In this document: piece by piece, positions 34,762 to 43,299 of the stretch
How the letters are laid out: the number at the start of each line of letters is the position of its first letter
Numbering within the stretch: the stretch's first letter is position 1
Origin: UBA1672 sp050633505
GTDB lineage: Bacteria; Pseudomonadota; Alphaproteobacteria; Micavibrionales; Micavibrionaceae
Assembly (NCBI GenBank): GCA_050633505.1
Contig: JBOEGQ010000010.1
Span: 186,001 to 250,000, forward strand
Reading direction: 5' to 3'
Length of the DNA: 64,000 bases
Notes under the pieces: generated by a model
Databases searched by the model: none
Seen by the model: the letters and a program-made list of their open reading frames with translations, nothing else
What the model was told of the DNA's origin: nothing
Position numbers and translations under genes: made by a program

Positions 34762-35538
34762 CTAGCAGAAACGTAATAGGTACTCATAGCACCCCTTCAC
34801 CTTAAGGTATAAACCTTCTGAACCACCTTTATCCGGGTGCACACTCTTCAGCATGGCCTTATATTTCTTTTCCAATTGATCTTTTGTAAAATCACGTTTG
34901 AGATCAAGAATTAATATTGCCTCTTCAAATCTTGGGTCTTGATTCGGCGCACCTTGTTGCTGGATCTGCTCGCCCCCAGGTCCGGCAATCATTTGCGGTG
35001 CCTGAGGGGGTAATGCCTGTACATTCTGAGGGGGAAGAGCCGCATATGCGGGTTGCATATCGGTATATTGTGGCTGCTGCGGTGGTGGTGGACGATATGT
35101 TTGCTCTGGCCTATTATTTCCACTGCGCAAAGACATCCCTGCATAGAACAACGCCGCCAAAAGACCAAGGCCACCCAAAACGGCCAAAATTGCGTAAAAG
35201 TACCCGTATTTAAACAGATAAACCCCCGCCAGTGTCACCGTACCTGAAATAACATAAAGCCCACACCAAAATAGTAATAGCAACAATGCCGGCTTATAAG
35301 GGTTATCAAGCTTTTCCCCCATAATATGCTGATAAAAGAAAAAGAAAGAAGACATTTGCCGTGAATACCCAACCAGCAATGCAATCGCGACGAGAAACAA
35401 GACAAACCAGCTCAGCATGCATGATGTTTCAAGCAAGAATGCCCACCATTCAGGAATCTTATATATACCATTATTCAGAATAAAATCTCTGAGGCTTGAA
35501 TACGCAAAACCAAGTGTTTCGACATCTCTATAACGCAT
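34762..35538 (-). CDS. Membrane protein with C-terminal J domain
   Basis: Four transmembrane helices (within residues 30-150) are followed by a Pro/Gln-rich linker of about 50 residues and a compact C-terminal J domain (DFTKDQLEKKYKAMLKSVHPDKGG) with the HPD triad that stimulates Hsp70 ATPase. It is not classical DnaJ, because it has no zinc-finger or substrate domain. It resembles DnaJ-like proteins that recruit DnaK to the membrane. The client is unknown. It is convergent with carB and divergent from the greA leader. Confidence 0.88.
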   Translation of the reverse strand: MRYRDVETLGFAYSSLRDFILNNGIYKIPEWWAFLLETSCMLSWFVLFLVAIALLVGYSRQMSSFFFFYQHIMGEKLDNPYKPALLLLLFWCGLYVISGTVTLAGVYLFKYGYFYAILAVLGGLGLLAALFYAGMSLRSGNNRPEQTYRPPPPQQPQYTDMQPAYAALPPQNVQALPPQAPQMIAGPGGEQIQQQGAPNQDPRFEEAILILDLKRDFTKDQLEKKYKAMLKSVHPDKGGSEGLYLKVKGCYEYLLRFC

Positions 35539-35606
35539 AACATCTCCTTAAAAAGCACGTACAGCCTACATCAATATTCTATAGAATACATTAAAATTTG
35601 CCAATA

Positions 35607-35635
35607 TTGACGGATATATATGAAGTCACTATACT
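35607..35635 (+). promoter_or_regulatory. Strong sigma-70-type promoter upstream of greA
   Basis: TTGACG (35607-35612), exactly 17 bases, then TATACT (35630-35635): five of six matches to consensus in each box with ideal spacing. Transcription should start near 35642. Confidence 0.75.
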
Positions 35636-35641
35636 GCATCA

Positions 35642-35690
35642 TTCTGTGAGAAAGCCCTCCCGTCGCACTATACGGCGGGTCTTCTTTTTT
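35642..35690 (+). ncRNA. Candidate short greA leader RNA (about 50 nt)
   Basis: The strong promoter at 35607-35635 is followed, about 20 bases after its predicted start site, by a complete terminator (35659-35690). That leaves a transcript of about 50 nt with no ORF. Read-through would enter greA 45 bases later. E. coli greA has a comparable leader, GraL, from which short RNAs terminate before the gene. I see no sequence likeness to it. The 5' end is inferred. Confidence 0.5.
35659..35690 (+). terminator. Terminator before greA (leader terminator)
   Basis: A 7-bp stem CCCGTCG/CGGCGGG (35659-35665 with 35673-35679, one G-T pair) with a 7-nt loop is followed by TCTTCTTTTTT. No forward-strand gene ends before it, so it must act on a transcript from the nearby promoter. 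Confidence 0.75.
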
Positions 35691-35734
35691 AGATTAACAA
35701 AACATAATAAGAACAGACATTTAAGAGATAAAAT

Positions 35735-36208
35735 ATGGATACGATCCCTGTAACAAAACAAGGTTTTGAAACCCTTAGCCAAGAGCTAAGCCAGCTAAAA
35801 ACAGTTGCACGACCAGAGGTTATTCAAGCCATTGCAGAAGCAAGAGAGCATGGAGATTTATCTGAGAATGCGGAGTATCATGCCGCGCGTGAACAGCAGA
35901 GCTTTATCGAAGGCCGCATTCAAGAACTCGAAGCCGTTACAGGCCGCGCACAGGTTATTGATCCTGCATCCCTTAGTGGTGACACGGTAAAATTCGGGGC
36001 AACTGTCACAATCGTCGATGAAGAAACAGACGAAGAAGAAACATATCAAATTGTCGGCGATTATGAATCTGACATGGATAAGGGCAAACTTTCCATCAGT
36101 GCACCTGTTGCACGCGCCTTAATCGGAAAATCCGACGGTGATTCTGTTACCGTAAGAACCCCCAAAGGAACACGTGACTACGAAATTATTTCAGTTGAAT
36201 TTAAATAA
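35735..36208 (+). CDS. greA: Transcription elongation factor GreA
   Basis: GreA rescues backtracked RNA polymerase by inducing transcript cleavage. The 157-aa protein has the N-terminal coiled coil with the acidic tip (EAREHGDLSENAEYHAAREQ, carrying the catalytic acidic pair) and the C-terminal FKBP-like domain (PVARALIGKSDGDSVTVRTPKG). It follows carA-carB, a frequent alphaproteobacterial neighbourhood, although a reverse-strand J-domain gene separates them here. The ribosome-binding site (AAGAG) is weak. Expression probably depends on read-through of the leader terminator. Confidence 0.97.
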   Translation: MDTIPVTKQGFETLSQELSQLKTVARPEVIQAIAEAREHGDLSENAEYHAAREQQSFIEGRIQELEAVTGRAQVIDPASLSGDTVKFGATVTIVDEETDEEETYQIVGDYESDMDKGKLSISAPVARALIGKSDGDSVTVRTPKGTRDYEIISVEFK

Positions 36209-36228
36209 TCCTTTTCAAGAGCACAGCT

Positions 36229-36948
36229 ATGAAACAACTCAGCCTTATTTTCCTTGGTTTATGCATTGCCGCGGGCTTATCCGCATCAGGATATTTTATC
36301 AGCCAAACCATGTATAATGCAAAAGTTGCCCTAAACACGGCTGAGGCAAAAGGACTGGCAGAGCGGCGCGTTGAGGCAGATCGTGCAAATTGGACCGTAC
36401 GCTTTAGCTTAGACGGAAGCCAAGAGCACAAAATTGCAAATCTGTATAAAACTGCCGAAGATCATCAGAGGCAGATTATAGACCTTCTGAAGCAAAGCGG
36501 CTTTGACGACAACGAAATAAAAATTGGTGTTATCGACTACAGATTCCAAGAATTTCGCGATGATAATCAAAACCTTGTTGATTCCAAACAAATCTTGGAA
36601 GGCTCAATCAGTATCGAAACAAACAACGTTAAACTGGTTGCCACGGCACGGTCCAATGTGAATAAGCTTATCGCAAAAGGCATTAATGTCAGCAATAATG
36701 CCCCCGCATATATCTATACAAAGCTCAATAATATTAAGCCTGAAATGTTAAGAGAAGCGACAAAAAACGCCCGCCTTGCAGCCAATGAGTTCGCCGAAAA
36801 TGCCGGTGTAACTGTCGGCGGAATAAGAAGCGCACGACAAGGTAACTTCTACATCCGTGATGCGGGGGAAAGTTACGGCGACACGCAGAAAATTGAGAAA
36901 GATATCCGCGTTGTAACAACAATTACGTTCTACCTAACGGATAAATAA
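36229..36948 (+). CDS. SIMPL-domain (DUF541) exported protein
   Basis: An N-terminal hydrophobic helix (LSLIFLGLCIAAGLSASGYFI) acts as a signal or membrane anchor. The rest is a SIMPL domain: the repeated beta-strand pattern with AERRVEADRANWTVRFSL, then KEMLREATKNARLAANEFAENAG-like sequence (PEMLREATKNARLAANEFAE) and the final VVTTITFYL strand. The length of 239 aa is typical. SIMPL proteins are periplasmic and of uncertain function. The gene follows greA by 20 bases on the same strand. Confidence 0.88.
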   Translation: MKQLSLIFLGLCIAAGLSASGYFISQTMYNAKVALNTAEAKGLAERRVEADRANWTVRFSLDGSQEHKIANLYKTAEDHQRQIIDLLKQSGFDDNEIKIGVIDYRFQEFRDDNQNLVDSKQILEGSISIETNNVKLVATARSNVNKLIAKGINVSNNAPAYIYTKLNNIKPEMLREATKNARLAANEFAENAGVTVGGIRSARQGNFYIRDAGESYGDTQKIEKDIRVVTTITFYLTDK

Positions 36949-36954
36949 AGACAA

Positions 36955-37194
36955 TTAGATAAGAGATTCGAATGCCTGTTGATCCCCAGAGAGTGGAGCA
37001 TTATTTTGTGCCACCTCTGCACCGGCATTACGGGCAATCGTATCCAGCTCAGCCAGAAGTACGGCTTCTTCAGAAATTGTGACATTATCAACAACGGTAC
37101 TCACACCCTCTTCCGCCTTTTCAGACTTCTGAGATTTAGATACATCAGATGAAATGTTCTGAATTTGAGTATATGATCCAATTGAATCAACCAT
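36955..37194 (-). CDS. Small hypothetical protein, 79 aa
   Basis: The soluble, acidic, low-complexity protein has AAGGA 8 bases before ATG 37194. The central TVVDNVTISEEAVLLAELDTIA resembles the DxVTLSxEAxxLA stretch seen in several small flagellar or motility-linked proteins, but the match is too short to name a family. There are no flagellar genes in the window. Its stop is seven bases from the end of the convergent SIMPL gene. Confidence 0.7.
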   Translation of the reverse strand: MVDSIGSYTQIQNISSDVSKSQKSEKAEEGVSTVVDNVTISEEAVLLAELDTIARNAGAEVAQNNAPLSGDQQAFESLI

Positions 37195-37249
37195 CGCCGC
37201 ATTCCTTGCTATTTTGAATTATCACACCACCATTATAAGGCTTTCCATA

Positions 37250-38089
37250 TCAAAAGGACAAGAGTTTTGTTTTACAGAACACTCTAAACACTTTGAAAGC
37301 AGGATCACGTTGCATCAGCGGGGACATCACATCGTAATTTAACGCACTCATCTGCCTCAGATAGAGGTGGCTTAACTCTTGAGAAGCTTTGAGATATGGG
37401 GTCTTCATTTTCACCCGCTTCGGACATGCCTCAACAATATCCTTAATAACCTGTTGGAGAGCTACCTGCCCTGCTTCCTCAAAAATCGTATCGATATTCA
37501 CACCATGCACATCACAAAGATCCTGTGGCAACATCATGCGTCCCTGACGTGCATAATGCGCTGTTGCCCTTAAAACACCACAAACCCCGTAGTTAATCGC
37601 AATAGTACGGAGATCCTGTTCTGTATCCCTCTTCTCTCCTATCACAGAAAGGATAAGGTGTAACAACGGTGTTCCGGTAAAGTCTGCATAATTAAATATC
37701 CCCTCAATGTTGGAGGGCGCCACATTCTCCAAATCAAATTCACGCGCATAGATCAACTTGTCAAAATGCTCTCGATCAAGGCTATGTTTTTCAATGGTCT
37801 TGGACAGTGGCTTTACCACCTCATGTTCAAGAACATTCCCCGATTCATAGATTCCTTTTATTGCATCTCGCCACCATTGAAGACGAATATGCCCCAATGT
37901 ACTCTCACTCACGATTTCTCTTGTCTTGGCAATTTCATGATTAAAGGCCAAAAGCGTCCATACATCCCCCCGTATATCAGGCGGCACAAACATAGAGCAC
38001 AAAAACCTATCCGGGTCATGTTGCTGCGTAAGCTGCCCACAGTAGGAACGTGTGTTGCCTTTTGAATTCTCTTGATTATTTTTTTGCAT
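37250..38089 (-). CDS. Squalene/phytoene synthase-fold protein, NDUFAF6-like
   Basis: The trans-isoprenyl synthase fold is recognisable, but the Asp-rich catalytic motifs are absent. The first motif reads AFNHEIAKTREIVSE and the second HYARQGRMMLPQD. LGHIRLQWWRDAIKGIYE is the hallmark of the NDUFAF6 subgroup, whose mitochondrial member assists complex I assembly. It is therefore unlikely to be a phytoene synthase. ATG 38089 (MQKNNQ) is the likely start; a longer form would need TTG. An NDUFAF3-like gene lies 2.2 kb away, beside secF, which supports this reading. Confidence 0.85.
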   Translation of the reverse strand: MQKNNQENSKGNTRSYCGQLTQQHDPDRFLCSMFVPPDIRGDVWTLLAFNHEIAKTREIVSESTLGHIRLQWWRDAIKGIYESGNVLEHEVVKPLSKTIEKHSLDREHFDKLIYAREFDLENVAPSNIEGIFNYADFTGTPLLHLILSVIGEKRDTEQDLRTIAINYGVCGVLRATAHYARQGRMMLPQDLCDVHGVNIDTIFEEAGQVALQQVIKDIVEACPKRVKMKTPYLKASQELSHLYLRQMSALNYDVMSPLMQRDPAFKVFRVFCKTKLLSF

Positions 38090-38191
38090 CGGACGCAAAT
38101 AACTCTTTCTAAAGAAACATAAAAAATCTACTGTAGGGCTTATCAGCTTTTAAGCCTGAAGAAAAGAATTAGAAAAACGCAGGAGAAGAAA

Positions 38192-38806
38192 ATGTCAGCT
38201 TTTGACCTTCCAAAATTACCTTATGCATATGATGCACTTGATCCATATATGTCCGCAGAGACATTGGAATTTCACCATGATAAGCACCACAATGCCTATG
38301 TTGTGAATGGTAATAAAATTATCGAAGGCCTACCGAATATGGGCGACACACTCGAAGAAGTGGTTATCAACGCACATAAACAGGGCGAAGCCGGCCTATT
38401 TAACAATGCAGGTCAGCACTGGAATCACAAATTATTCTGGAACTGGATGAAGCCAAATGGCGGCGGCAATCGCCCCGGCAATCTGGATGCATCCATTGTA
38501 GAGAGCTTTGGCTCCTTCGAGGCATTCCGTGATCAGTTCATTCAGGCCGGATTAACACAGTTTGGCTCAGGCTGGTGCTGGTTGGTTCTCAACAAAGATG
38601 GAAAACTAGAAGTCACAAAAACTCCAAATGGTGAAAACCCACTAATTAATGGTCAGATTGCACTTCTTGGCTGTGATGTGTGGGAACATAGCTATTACAT
38701 TGATTATCGCAATGCACGCCCCAAATATCTAGACGCATTCGTTGATAACCTTGTGAACTGGGAATTTGTAACCGAATTATTGGAACAAGGTCAAAACAAA
38801 ATCTAA
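38192..38806 (+). CDS. sodB: Superoxide dismutase, iron type
   Basis: The 204-aa enzyme converts superoxide to peroxide and oxygen. Metal ligands are H28 (LEFHHDKHHNAYV), H79 (AGQHWNHKLFW) and the Asp/His of GCDVWEHSYYIDY. Gln at position 75, in the N-terminal half, is the usual mark of Fe- rather than Mn-dependent enzymes. There is no signal peptide, so it is cytoplasmic. A strong AGGAGA site precedes ATG 38192. It forms a single-gene unit ended by the terminator at 38840. Confidence 0.96.
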   Translation: MSAFDLPKLPYAYDALDPYMSAETLEFHHDKHHNAYVVNGNKIIEGLPNMGDTLEEVVINAHKQGEAGLFNNAGQHWNHKLFWNWMKPNGGGNRPGNLDASIVESFGSFEAFRDQFIQAGLTQFGSGWCWLVLNKDGKLEVTKTPNGENPLINGQIALLGCDVWEHSYYIDYRNARPKYLDAFVDNLVNWEFVTELLEQGQNKI

Positions 38807-38838
38807 TATTTTAGATTAAGAAGAATAAATAAGATATT

Positions 38839-38866
38839 GAAAGGGCTTTTTAAAAAGCCCTTTTTC
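38839..38866 (+). terminator. Terminator of sodB
   Basis: A 10-bp stem AAAGGGCTTT/AAAGCCCTTT (38840-38849 with 38854-38863) ends in a T-run. It separates sodB from the convergent gene at 38866. Confidence 0.85.
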
Positions 38867-40254
38867 TACATAAAAGACCCGGGCCTGCGATTTGCACCAT
38901 AATCGGCCGAAGCAACACCATACCCTTCACCCGAAACAGGTGTATTTCCCAATGAAAGGTCACCTTGCATGCCATCATTAATGACTTGCTCTGCTGCTTC
39001 ATCAACCATCTTCGGTAATTGATCCATCGCATCATGCCCGTTTTTAAACAACTGCTGTAGAAAATCAGGTGAATTTGCCTTATCTGTAAAAGCATCTTTC
39101 GTCGCCTGAATATATCCCGCCATTTCCTGATCCGACAGCCCTTTAGGATTTATATCCTGCTCCGCCAGTTTTTGGCTCATATAGTCTTGATCGATCCCAT
39201 CTATATAAGATTGAATGGCTGGCCGCATATTCACCAATTCACTCGCTTTTTGTACAAGGCCACCTTCATCTGCATCGGGTAAAAATGCCGCAATCATCGG
39301 CAATACACCAGAATTTTTAATAAAGCCAATTTCTTCTGGCGATGCACCAGCCTCTTCCAATTTCTGAACAAGATCATCGCTCTTAATAAACGCGCTTAAA
39401 TCTTGACTTAAGGACGATAAAGCCTCAGACGGTTCAATCGTATTCACTTTGCCCTTATTGGCGTGATATGCATCCCAATCCATTCTATTATCAACAGAGA
39501 CATCACCAATATCATCTATCGCGCGTGATGCAACCTTCTTGGCATCCGATGAGAAACCGTTATCTTGCACCTCTGTAATATAATCTTGAAGAACCTGCGC
39601 ATGCTCATGATATCCAGAGTCTTTGAACACAGCTACTGCTTTTGAAATTTCAACCGCAAGGTCGTCAGGTTTACGCCGCAAAGCATGCAATTCCCTGACA
39701 GCCCGCTTGGCAAGAGAGTCAACACCACTTGGATCTTCGTCCAATTTTTGTGCAATCTGATCCATCTTGGACGCAGGTAATACGTCCTCTTGCATAGCCG
39801 TAGCCGCAGGTTGTACTGATTCAACCGGTCGCACCTTGGCCAAGGCCTCATCTTCCGGTGTAATATAAGATCGTACGTCTACCGTTTTGCCACTCTCGTG
39901 CGTATCAAGCATCACCCGTGCAAAAAGATCTGCATGCTGCGGATGGTCTGCAACAACCTTGTCTATCATCAATGATGCCATCGCGGCATTTGTATCTGCA
40001 ACTTTACTGAGCGCAGCAAGCATTCCCACCAGTGACTTGACAGGTTTACCCTGCTCTCCCGGGCCATCTGCAATAATCTGTTTAAGTTTATTTGGGAAAT
40101 CATCCGCCAGCTCTTGCTGCTGTCTCAATGTATCTTGTCGTTGCGCCATATTCCTGTCGTATAAGTCCTGCGCAGCCGAACGCATCTGGGGTGATTGCCC
40201 CTGCGTTGCGTCATCTATACGTGTTTTGAAATCCTGATCAGAATTATCCGCCAT
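38866..40254 (-). CDS. Hypothetical protein, 462 aa, probably lineage-specific
   Basis: The large soluble protein is strongly helical and acidic, with no signal peptide, membrane segment or recognisable catalytic motif. The N-terminal 60 residues are Gln/Asp-rich (LYDRNMAQRQDTLRQQQELA). The middle contains repeated Asp/Ala/Leu-rich helices (LSSLSQDLSAFIKSDDLVQKLEE). The last 30 residues are Gly/Ser/Ala-rich. It lies between sodB (convergent) and the NDUFAF3-secF group, 81 bases downstream of the latter on the same strand. I cannot name a family. The long intact frame and codon use like its neighbours make it a real gene. Confidence 0.8.
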   Translation of the reverse strand: MADNSDQDFKTRIDDATQGQSPQMRSAAQDLYDRNMAQRQDTLRQQQELADDFPNKLKQIIADGPGEQGKPVKSLVGMLAALSKVADTNAAMASLMIDKVVADHPQHADLFARVMLDTHESGKTVDVRSYITPEDEALAKVRPVESVQPAATAMQEDVLPASKMDQIAQKLDEDPSGVDSLAKRAVRELHALRRKPDDLAVEISKAVAVFKDSGYHEHAQVLQDYITEVQDNGFSSDAKKVASRAIDDIGDVSVDNRMDWDAYHANKGKVNTIEPSEALSSLSQDLSAFIKSDDLVQKLEEAGASPEEIGFIKNSGVLPMIAAFLPDADEGGLVQKASELVNMRPAIQSYIDGIDQDYMSQKLAEQDINPKGLSDQEMAGYIQATKDAFTDKANSPDFLQQLFKNGHDAMDQLPKMVDEAAEQVINDGMQGDLSLGNTPVSGEGYGVASADYGANRRPGSFM

Positions 40255-40335
40255 AATACCCGCATTTCATTATCTTTTATTCTTATCCACCAAGATAACC
40301 GAAATACATATCAAAACGCAAACTTTATGGGGGGC

Positions 40336-40719
40336 TTACCCTGGTAGAAGTGCGACAGAAACCCGGCGCCCCTCTGCCATTAAAACATTATATGTACGAC
40401 AAGCGGCACCTGTATCCATACTATCAACGGATAACCCCGCACTCTTCAGCTCACGGCGAAGCGCAACAGGTAATATAGCCATATTTCGTCCACACCCTAA
40501 TAATACAACATCAATGTCATCTGAGTTCTCAGCCAAAACTTTAAAGTGGCCAATATTAAGATCGGAAACATCCGTGATTTCGCCAACATCCCACGGTTCA
40601 ATATGGTCAGAAGAAAGAATAATCGCGTGTTCGTAAGATTCACCACTTACCTTAAACACACCTCCCGCATAGCTTTGGATAATATGCTGTCCTTTACGAA
40701 CCAGAGGTGTGACGTCCAT
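40336..40719 (-). CDS. Mth938-domain protein, NDUFAF3-like
   Basis: The 127-residue Mth938/DUF498 domain protein has the conserved HIIQSYAGGVFKVSGESYEH start, the central VLLGCGRNMAILP loop and the end MDTGAACRTYNVLMAEGRRVSVALLP. The mitochondrial member is NDUFAF3, a complex I assembly factor, and in alphaproteobacteria the gene commonly follows secF, exactly as here (the stop of secF overlaps its ATG as TGATG). A role in respiratory-complex assembly is inferred from the family. Confidence 0.92.
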   Translation of the reverse strand: MDVTPLVRKGQHIIQSYAGGVFKVSGESYEHAIILSSDHIEPWDVGEITDVSDLNIGHFKVLAENSDDIDVVLLGCGRNMAILPVALRRELKSAGLSVDSMDTGAACRTYNVLMAEGRRVSVALLPG

Positions 40720-41723
40720 CAGGCACTCTCCACCACATCAGATGGCTTTTCTGCCTGTGATTCCTGCTCTGTATCGCTACCATCTATGTTACCACGGTTG
40801 ATATTCATCAAAAGCAACACGGGCGCGGCAACAAAGATCGAGGAATAAGTACCAATTCCGATACCGAAAATTAACGCATAGACAAAGCCGCGGATAACCT
40901 CACCGCCAAATATATATAATGCCAAAAGCGCCAAAAACGTCGTCACAGACGTCATCAGGGTACGTGACAATGTTTGGTTCACTGAGAAGTTAAACAACTC
41001 AGGCAATGGCTTTTTCTTATATTTACGGAGATTTTCTCTAATCCGATCAAAAACCACAACAGTATCGTTAATAGAATACCCTGCAATCATCAAAATCGCA
41101 GCCACAGTCGATAAATTGAATTCCAACTGCGTAAAAGCAAATAAACCAACCGTTGCTATCGCATCATGAATAAGAGCAACAATCGCGGCAATACCAAATT
41201 GCCATTCAAATCGGAACCAAATATATGTCAGTATCCCAATCAATGAGAATAAAACCGCATAAAGCCCCTGTTTTTTAAGCTCTGCCCCAACTTGAGGTCC
41301 AACAAATTCAACACGACGGTAATCAATTTTTTGCCCTTCAAATGCTTCGGACAACGTCTCTCGCACCAAAGAAATCGCCACCTTATTGGGGTCTTCGTGT
41401 TCATCCTTATTCCAGCCTTCCGGCTTTTCCTGCTCTGGTAAACGAATAAGAAGATCATCCGGCTGCCCGAATTCCTGAATAGAAATGGAGCCAAGCCTCA
41501 AATCGTTCAACACCGTACGTAACGCCTCAAGGTTCGGCTCAACAGGTGTACGAACTTCAATCATCGTACCACCTGTGAAATCAATCCCCATATTCAACCC
41601 ACGTTGCGCCGTTAAGCCAATCGAAGCAATAATAATAAAGAACGACACAACATAAGCGGCATAGCGTAAGCCTATGAAGTTTATATTACTATTCTGAGAA
41701 ACAAGTCTTAATCCACGCATCAT
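40719..41723 (-). CDS. secF: Protein translocase subunit SecF
   Basis: SecF works with SecD in the SecDF complex, which uses the proton gradient to help pull exported proteins across the membrane. Six transmembrane helices, the N-terminal GLNMGIDFTGGTMIEVRT motif, and the core GYSINDTVVVFDRIREN and NQTLSRTLMTSVTTFLALLALYIFGG are all present. The length of 334 aa is normal. It lies 10 bases after secD, with the NDUFAF3-like gene overlapping its stop. Confidence 0.97.
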   Translation of the reverse strand: MMRGLRLVSQNSNINFIGLRYAAYVVSFFIIIASIGLTAQRGLNMGIDFTGGTMIEVRTPVEPNLEALRTVLNDLRLGSISIQEFGQPDDLLIRLPEQEKPEGWNKDEHEDPNKVAISLVRETLSEAFEGQKIDYRRVEFVGPQVGAELKKQGLYAVLFSLIGILTYIWFRFEWQFGIAAIVALIHDAIATVGLFAFTQLEFNLSTVAAILMIAGYSINDTVVVFDRIRENLRKYKKKPLPELFNFSVNQTLSRTLMTSVTTFLALLALYIFGGEVIRGFVYALIFGIGIGTYSSIFVAAPVLLLMNINRGNIDGSDTEQESQAEKPSDVVESA

Positions 41724-41732
41724 TATACCTTT

Positions 41733-43289
41733 TTATATCGGCAATTTATTAGGGCGTTTCTGCCGCAGCCATAACACAACAAACAGCCGTGTCACCATAA
41801 TTGCCGAGAAGAACGACGTCATAATTCCAACACCTAGTGTCACCGCAAACCCCTTAATCGGGCCAGTTCCAAATGAGAACAAAATCAAAGCTGCAATTAA
41901 TGTCGTCAAATTAGAGTCAATGATCGTTGCCATTGCACGAGAATAACCAATATCCACTGCCGAAATAGCACTCCGTCCAGCGGCGGTCTCCTCACGAACA
42001 CGTTCGAAAATCAAAACATTGGCATCAACGGCCATACCAACTGTCAACACAATCCCCGCAATACCCGGTAACGTCAACGTTGCCTGTAAAGAAGATAATA
42101 TCGCAAGAATCAAAGATATATTCACCACAAGAGCCATATTCGCCATCAAACCAAACAAACCATAGCAAATCAGCATAAACACAAAAACCAACGCCAAACC
42201 AATTAAGCTTGCCACCTTTCCGGCAGCGACAGAATCCGCGCCGAGAGATGGCCCAACCGTACGCTCTTCAACAACGGTCAGATCAGCCGGCAACGCCCCT
42301 GCCCGTAATAAGAGTGAAAGTTCATTGGCTTCCTGCACATCAAAGCCACCTGAGATTTGACCAGATCCGCCACAAATTGCCTCATTAATACGTGGTGCGC
42401 TTATAACCTGCGCATCAAGCACAATGGCAAATGGCTCTCCAACATTTTTACGGCTAACATCACAGAACTTACGCGCACCAACCGCGTTAAAACGAAAACT
42501 TACAACCGTTTCGCCTGTATTTTGATCAAACCTTGGCTGCGCATCATCAAGCATATCGCCTGTAATAATTGCGCGGCGCTTTACATTGATTTTTTCTAGT
42601 GGGTTTTCTGCAAAAGGCAAAGAAAGCTCTGTCACCTTTTTACGACCGGAACCACCGACCAAGTGAAACCCTAGTTTGGCTGTTTTACCAACAAGATTAC
42701 GCAGCTGCGCAGAATCTGCACCGGGCACCTGAATAACAACACGGCGCTCACCCTGTCTTTGAATAACAGGTTCTGTTGTTCCAAATTCATCAATACGTCT
42801 GCGGACAACCTCAATAACCTGAGAAATTGTTTGATCCTGCACCTGTTTAATATAAGCCTCATCCGGTTTCACAGTGATACCAAGACCATCTGTATCTTCG
42901 GTAATCAAAAGGCGAGGATCATCTTTACGAATTTTTACCTTTATCGTTTGAATATCCGCTGCACTTTCAAGGGCAATATAAATTCCTTTATCAAGGACAG
43001 AAGCTTCGCGCTTTGCAATTTTGCTCTCTTTTAAAAAATCGGAATATTCCTGCACAAGGTTATCAGCACGCTCTTCAAAGACTGCATCCATATCCACTTC
43101 ATATAGAAGGTGTGCACCCCCCCGAAGGTCAAGGCCAAGGTTAACCGTCTTTTTCGGCATCCAGTCAGGCAGGCTTTCATTCATCCACTGATAAGTAGAC
43201 GAAGAAACCAGATTAGGGGAACTATAGGAAACGCCGTATAAACATACGGCCAGAATTAAGAAAATTTTCCAATTGGATATTTGTGTCAT
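41733..43289 (-). CDS. secD: Protein translocase subunit SecD
   Basis: SecD has a first membrane helix, the GLDLRGGAHLLYEVD motif, a large periplasmic domain (about residues 80-330) and five C-terminal helices with VGMAVDANVLIFERVREE and SNLTTLIAALILFSFGTGPIKGFAVTL. The length of 518 aa is typical of the alphaproteobacterial type. It lies 10 bases after yajC and 10 before secF, forming the yajC-secD-secF operon. Confidence 0.97.
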   Translation of the reverse strand: MTQISNWKIFLILAVCLYGVSYSSPNLVSSSTYQWMNESLPDWMPKKTVNLGLDLRGGAHLLYEVDMDAVFEERADNLVQEYSDFLKESKIAKREASVLDKGIYIALESAADIQTIKVKIRKDDPRLLITEDTDGLGITVKPDEAYIKQVQDQTISQVIEVVRRRIDEFGTTEPVIQRQGERRVVIQVPGADSAQLRNLVGKTAKLGFHLVGGSGRKKVTELSLPFAENPLEKINVKRRAIITGDMLDDAQPRFDQNTGETVVSFRFNAVGARKFCDVSRKNVGEPFAIVLDAQVISAPRINEAICGGSGQISGGFDVQEANELSLLLRAGALPADLTVVEERTVGPSLGADSVAAGKVASLIGLALVFVFMLICYGLFGLMANMALVVNISLILAILSSLQATLTLPGIAGIVLTVGMAVDANVLIFERVREETAAGRSAISAVDIGYSRAMATIIDSNLTTLIAALILFSFGTGPIKGFAVTLGVGIMTSFFSAIMVTRLFVVLWLRQKRPNKLPI

Positions 43290-43299
43290 TTACGCGTCT

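Noticed and set aside
37250..38089. Phytoene or squalene synthase for carotenoid/hopanoid synthesis
   Set aside because: Both Asp-rich catalytic motifs are missing and the NDUFAF6-type QWWRDAI motif is present.
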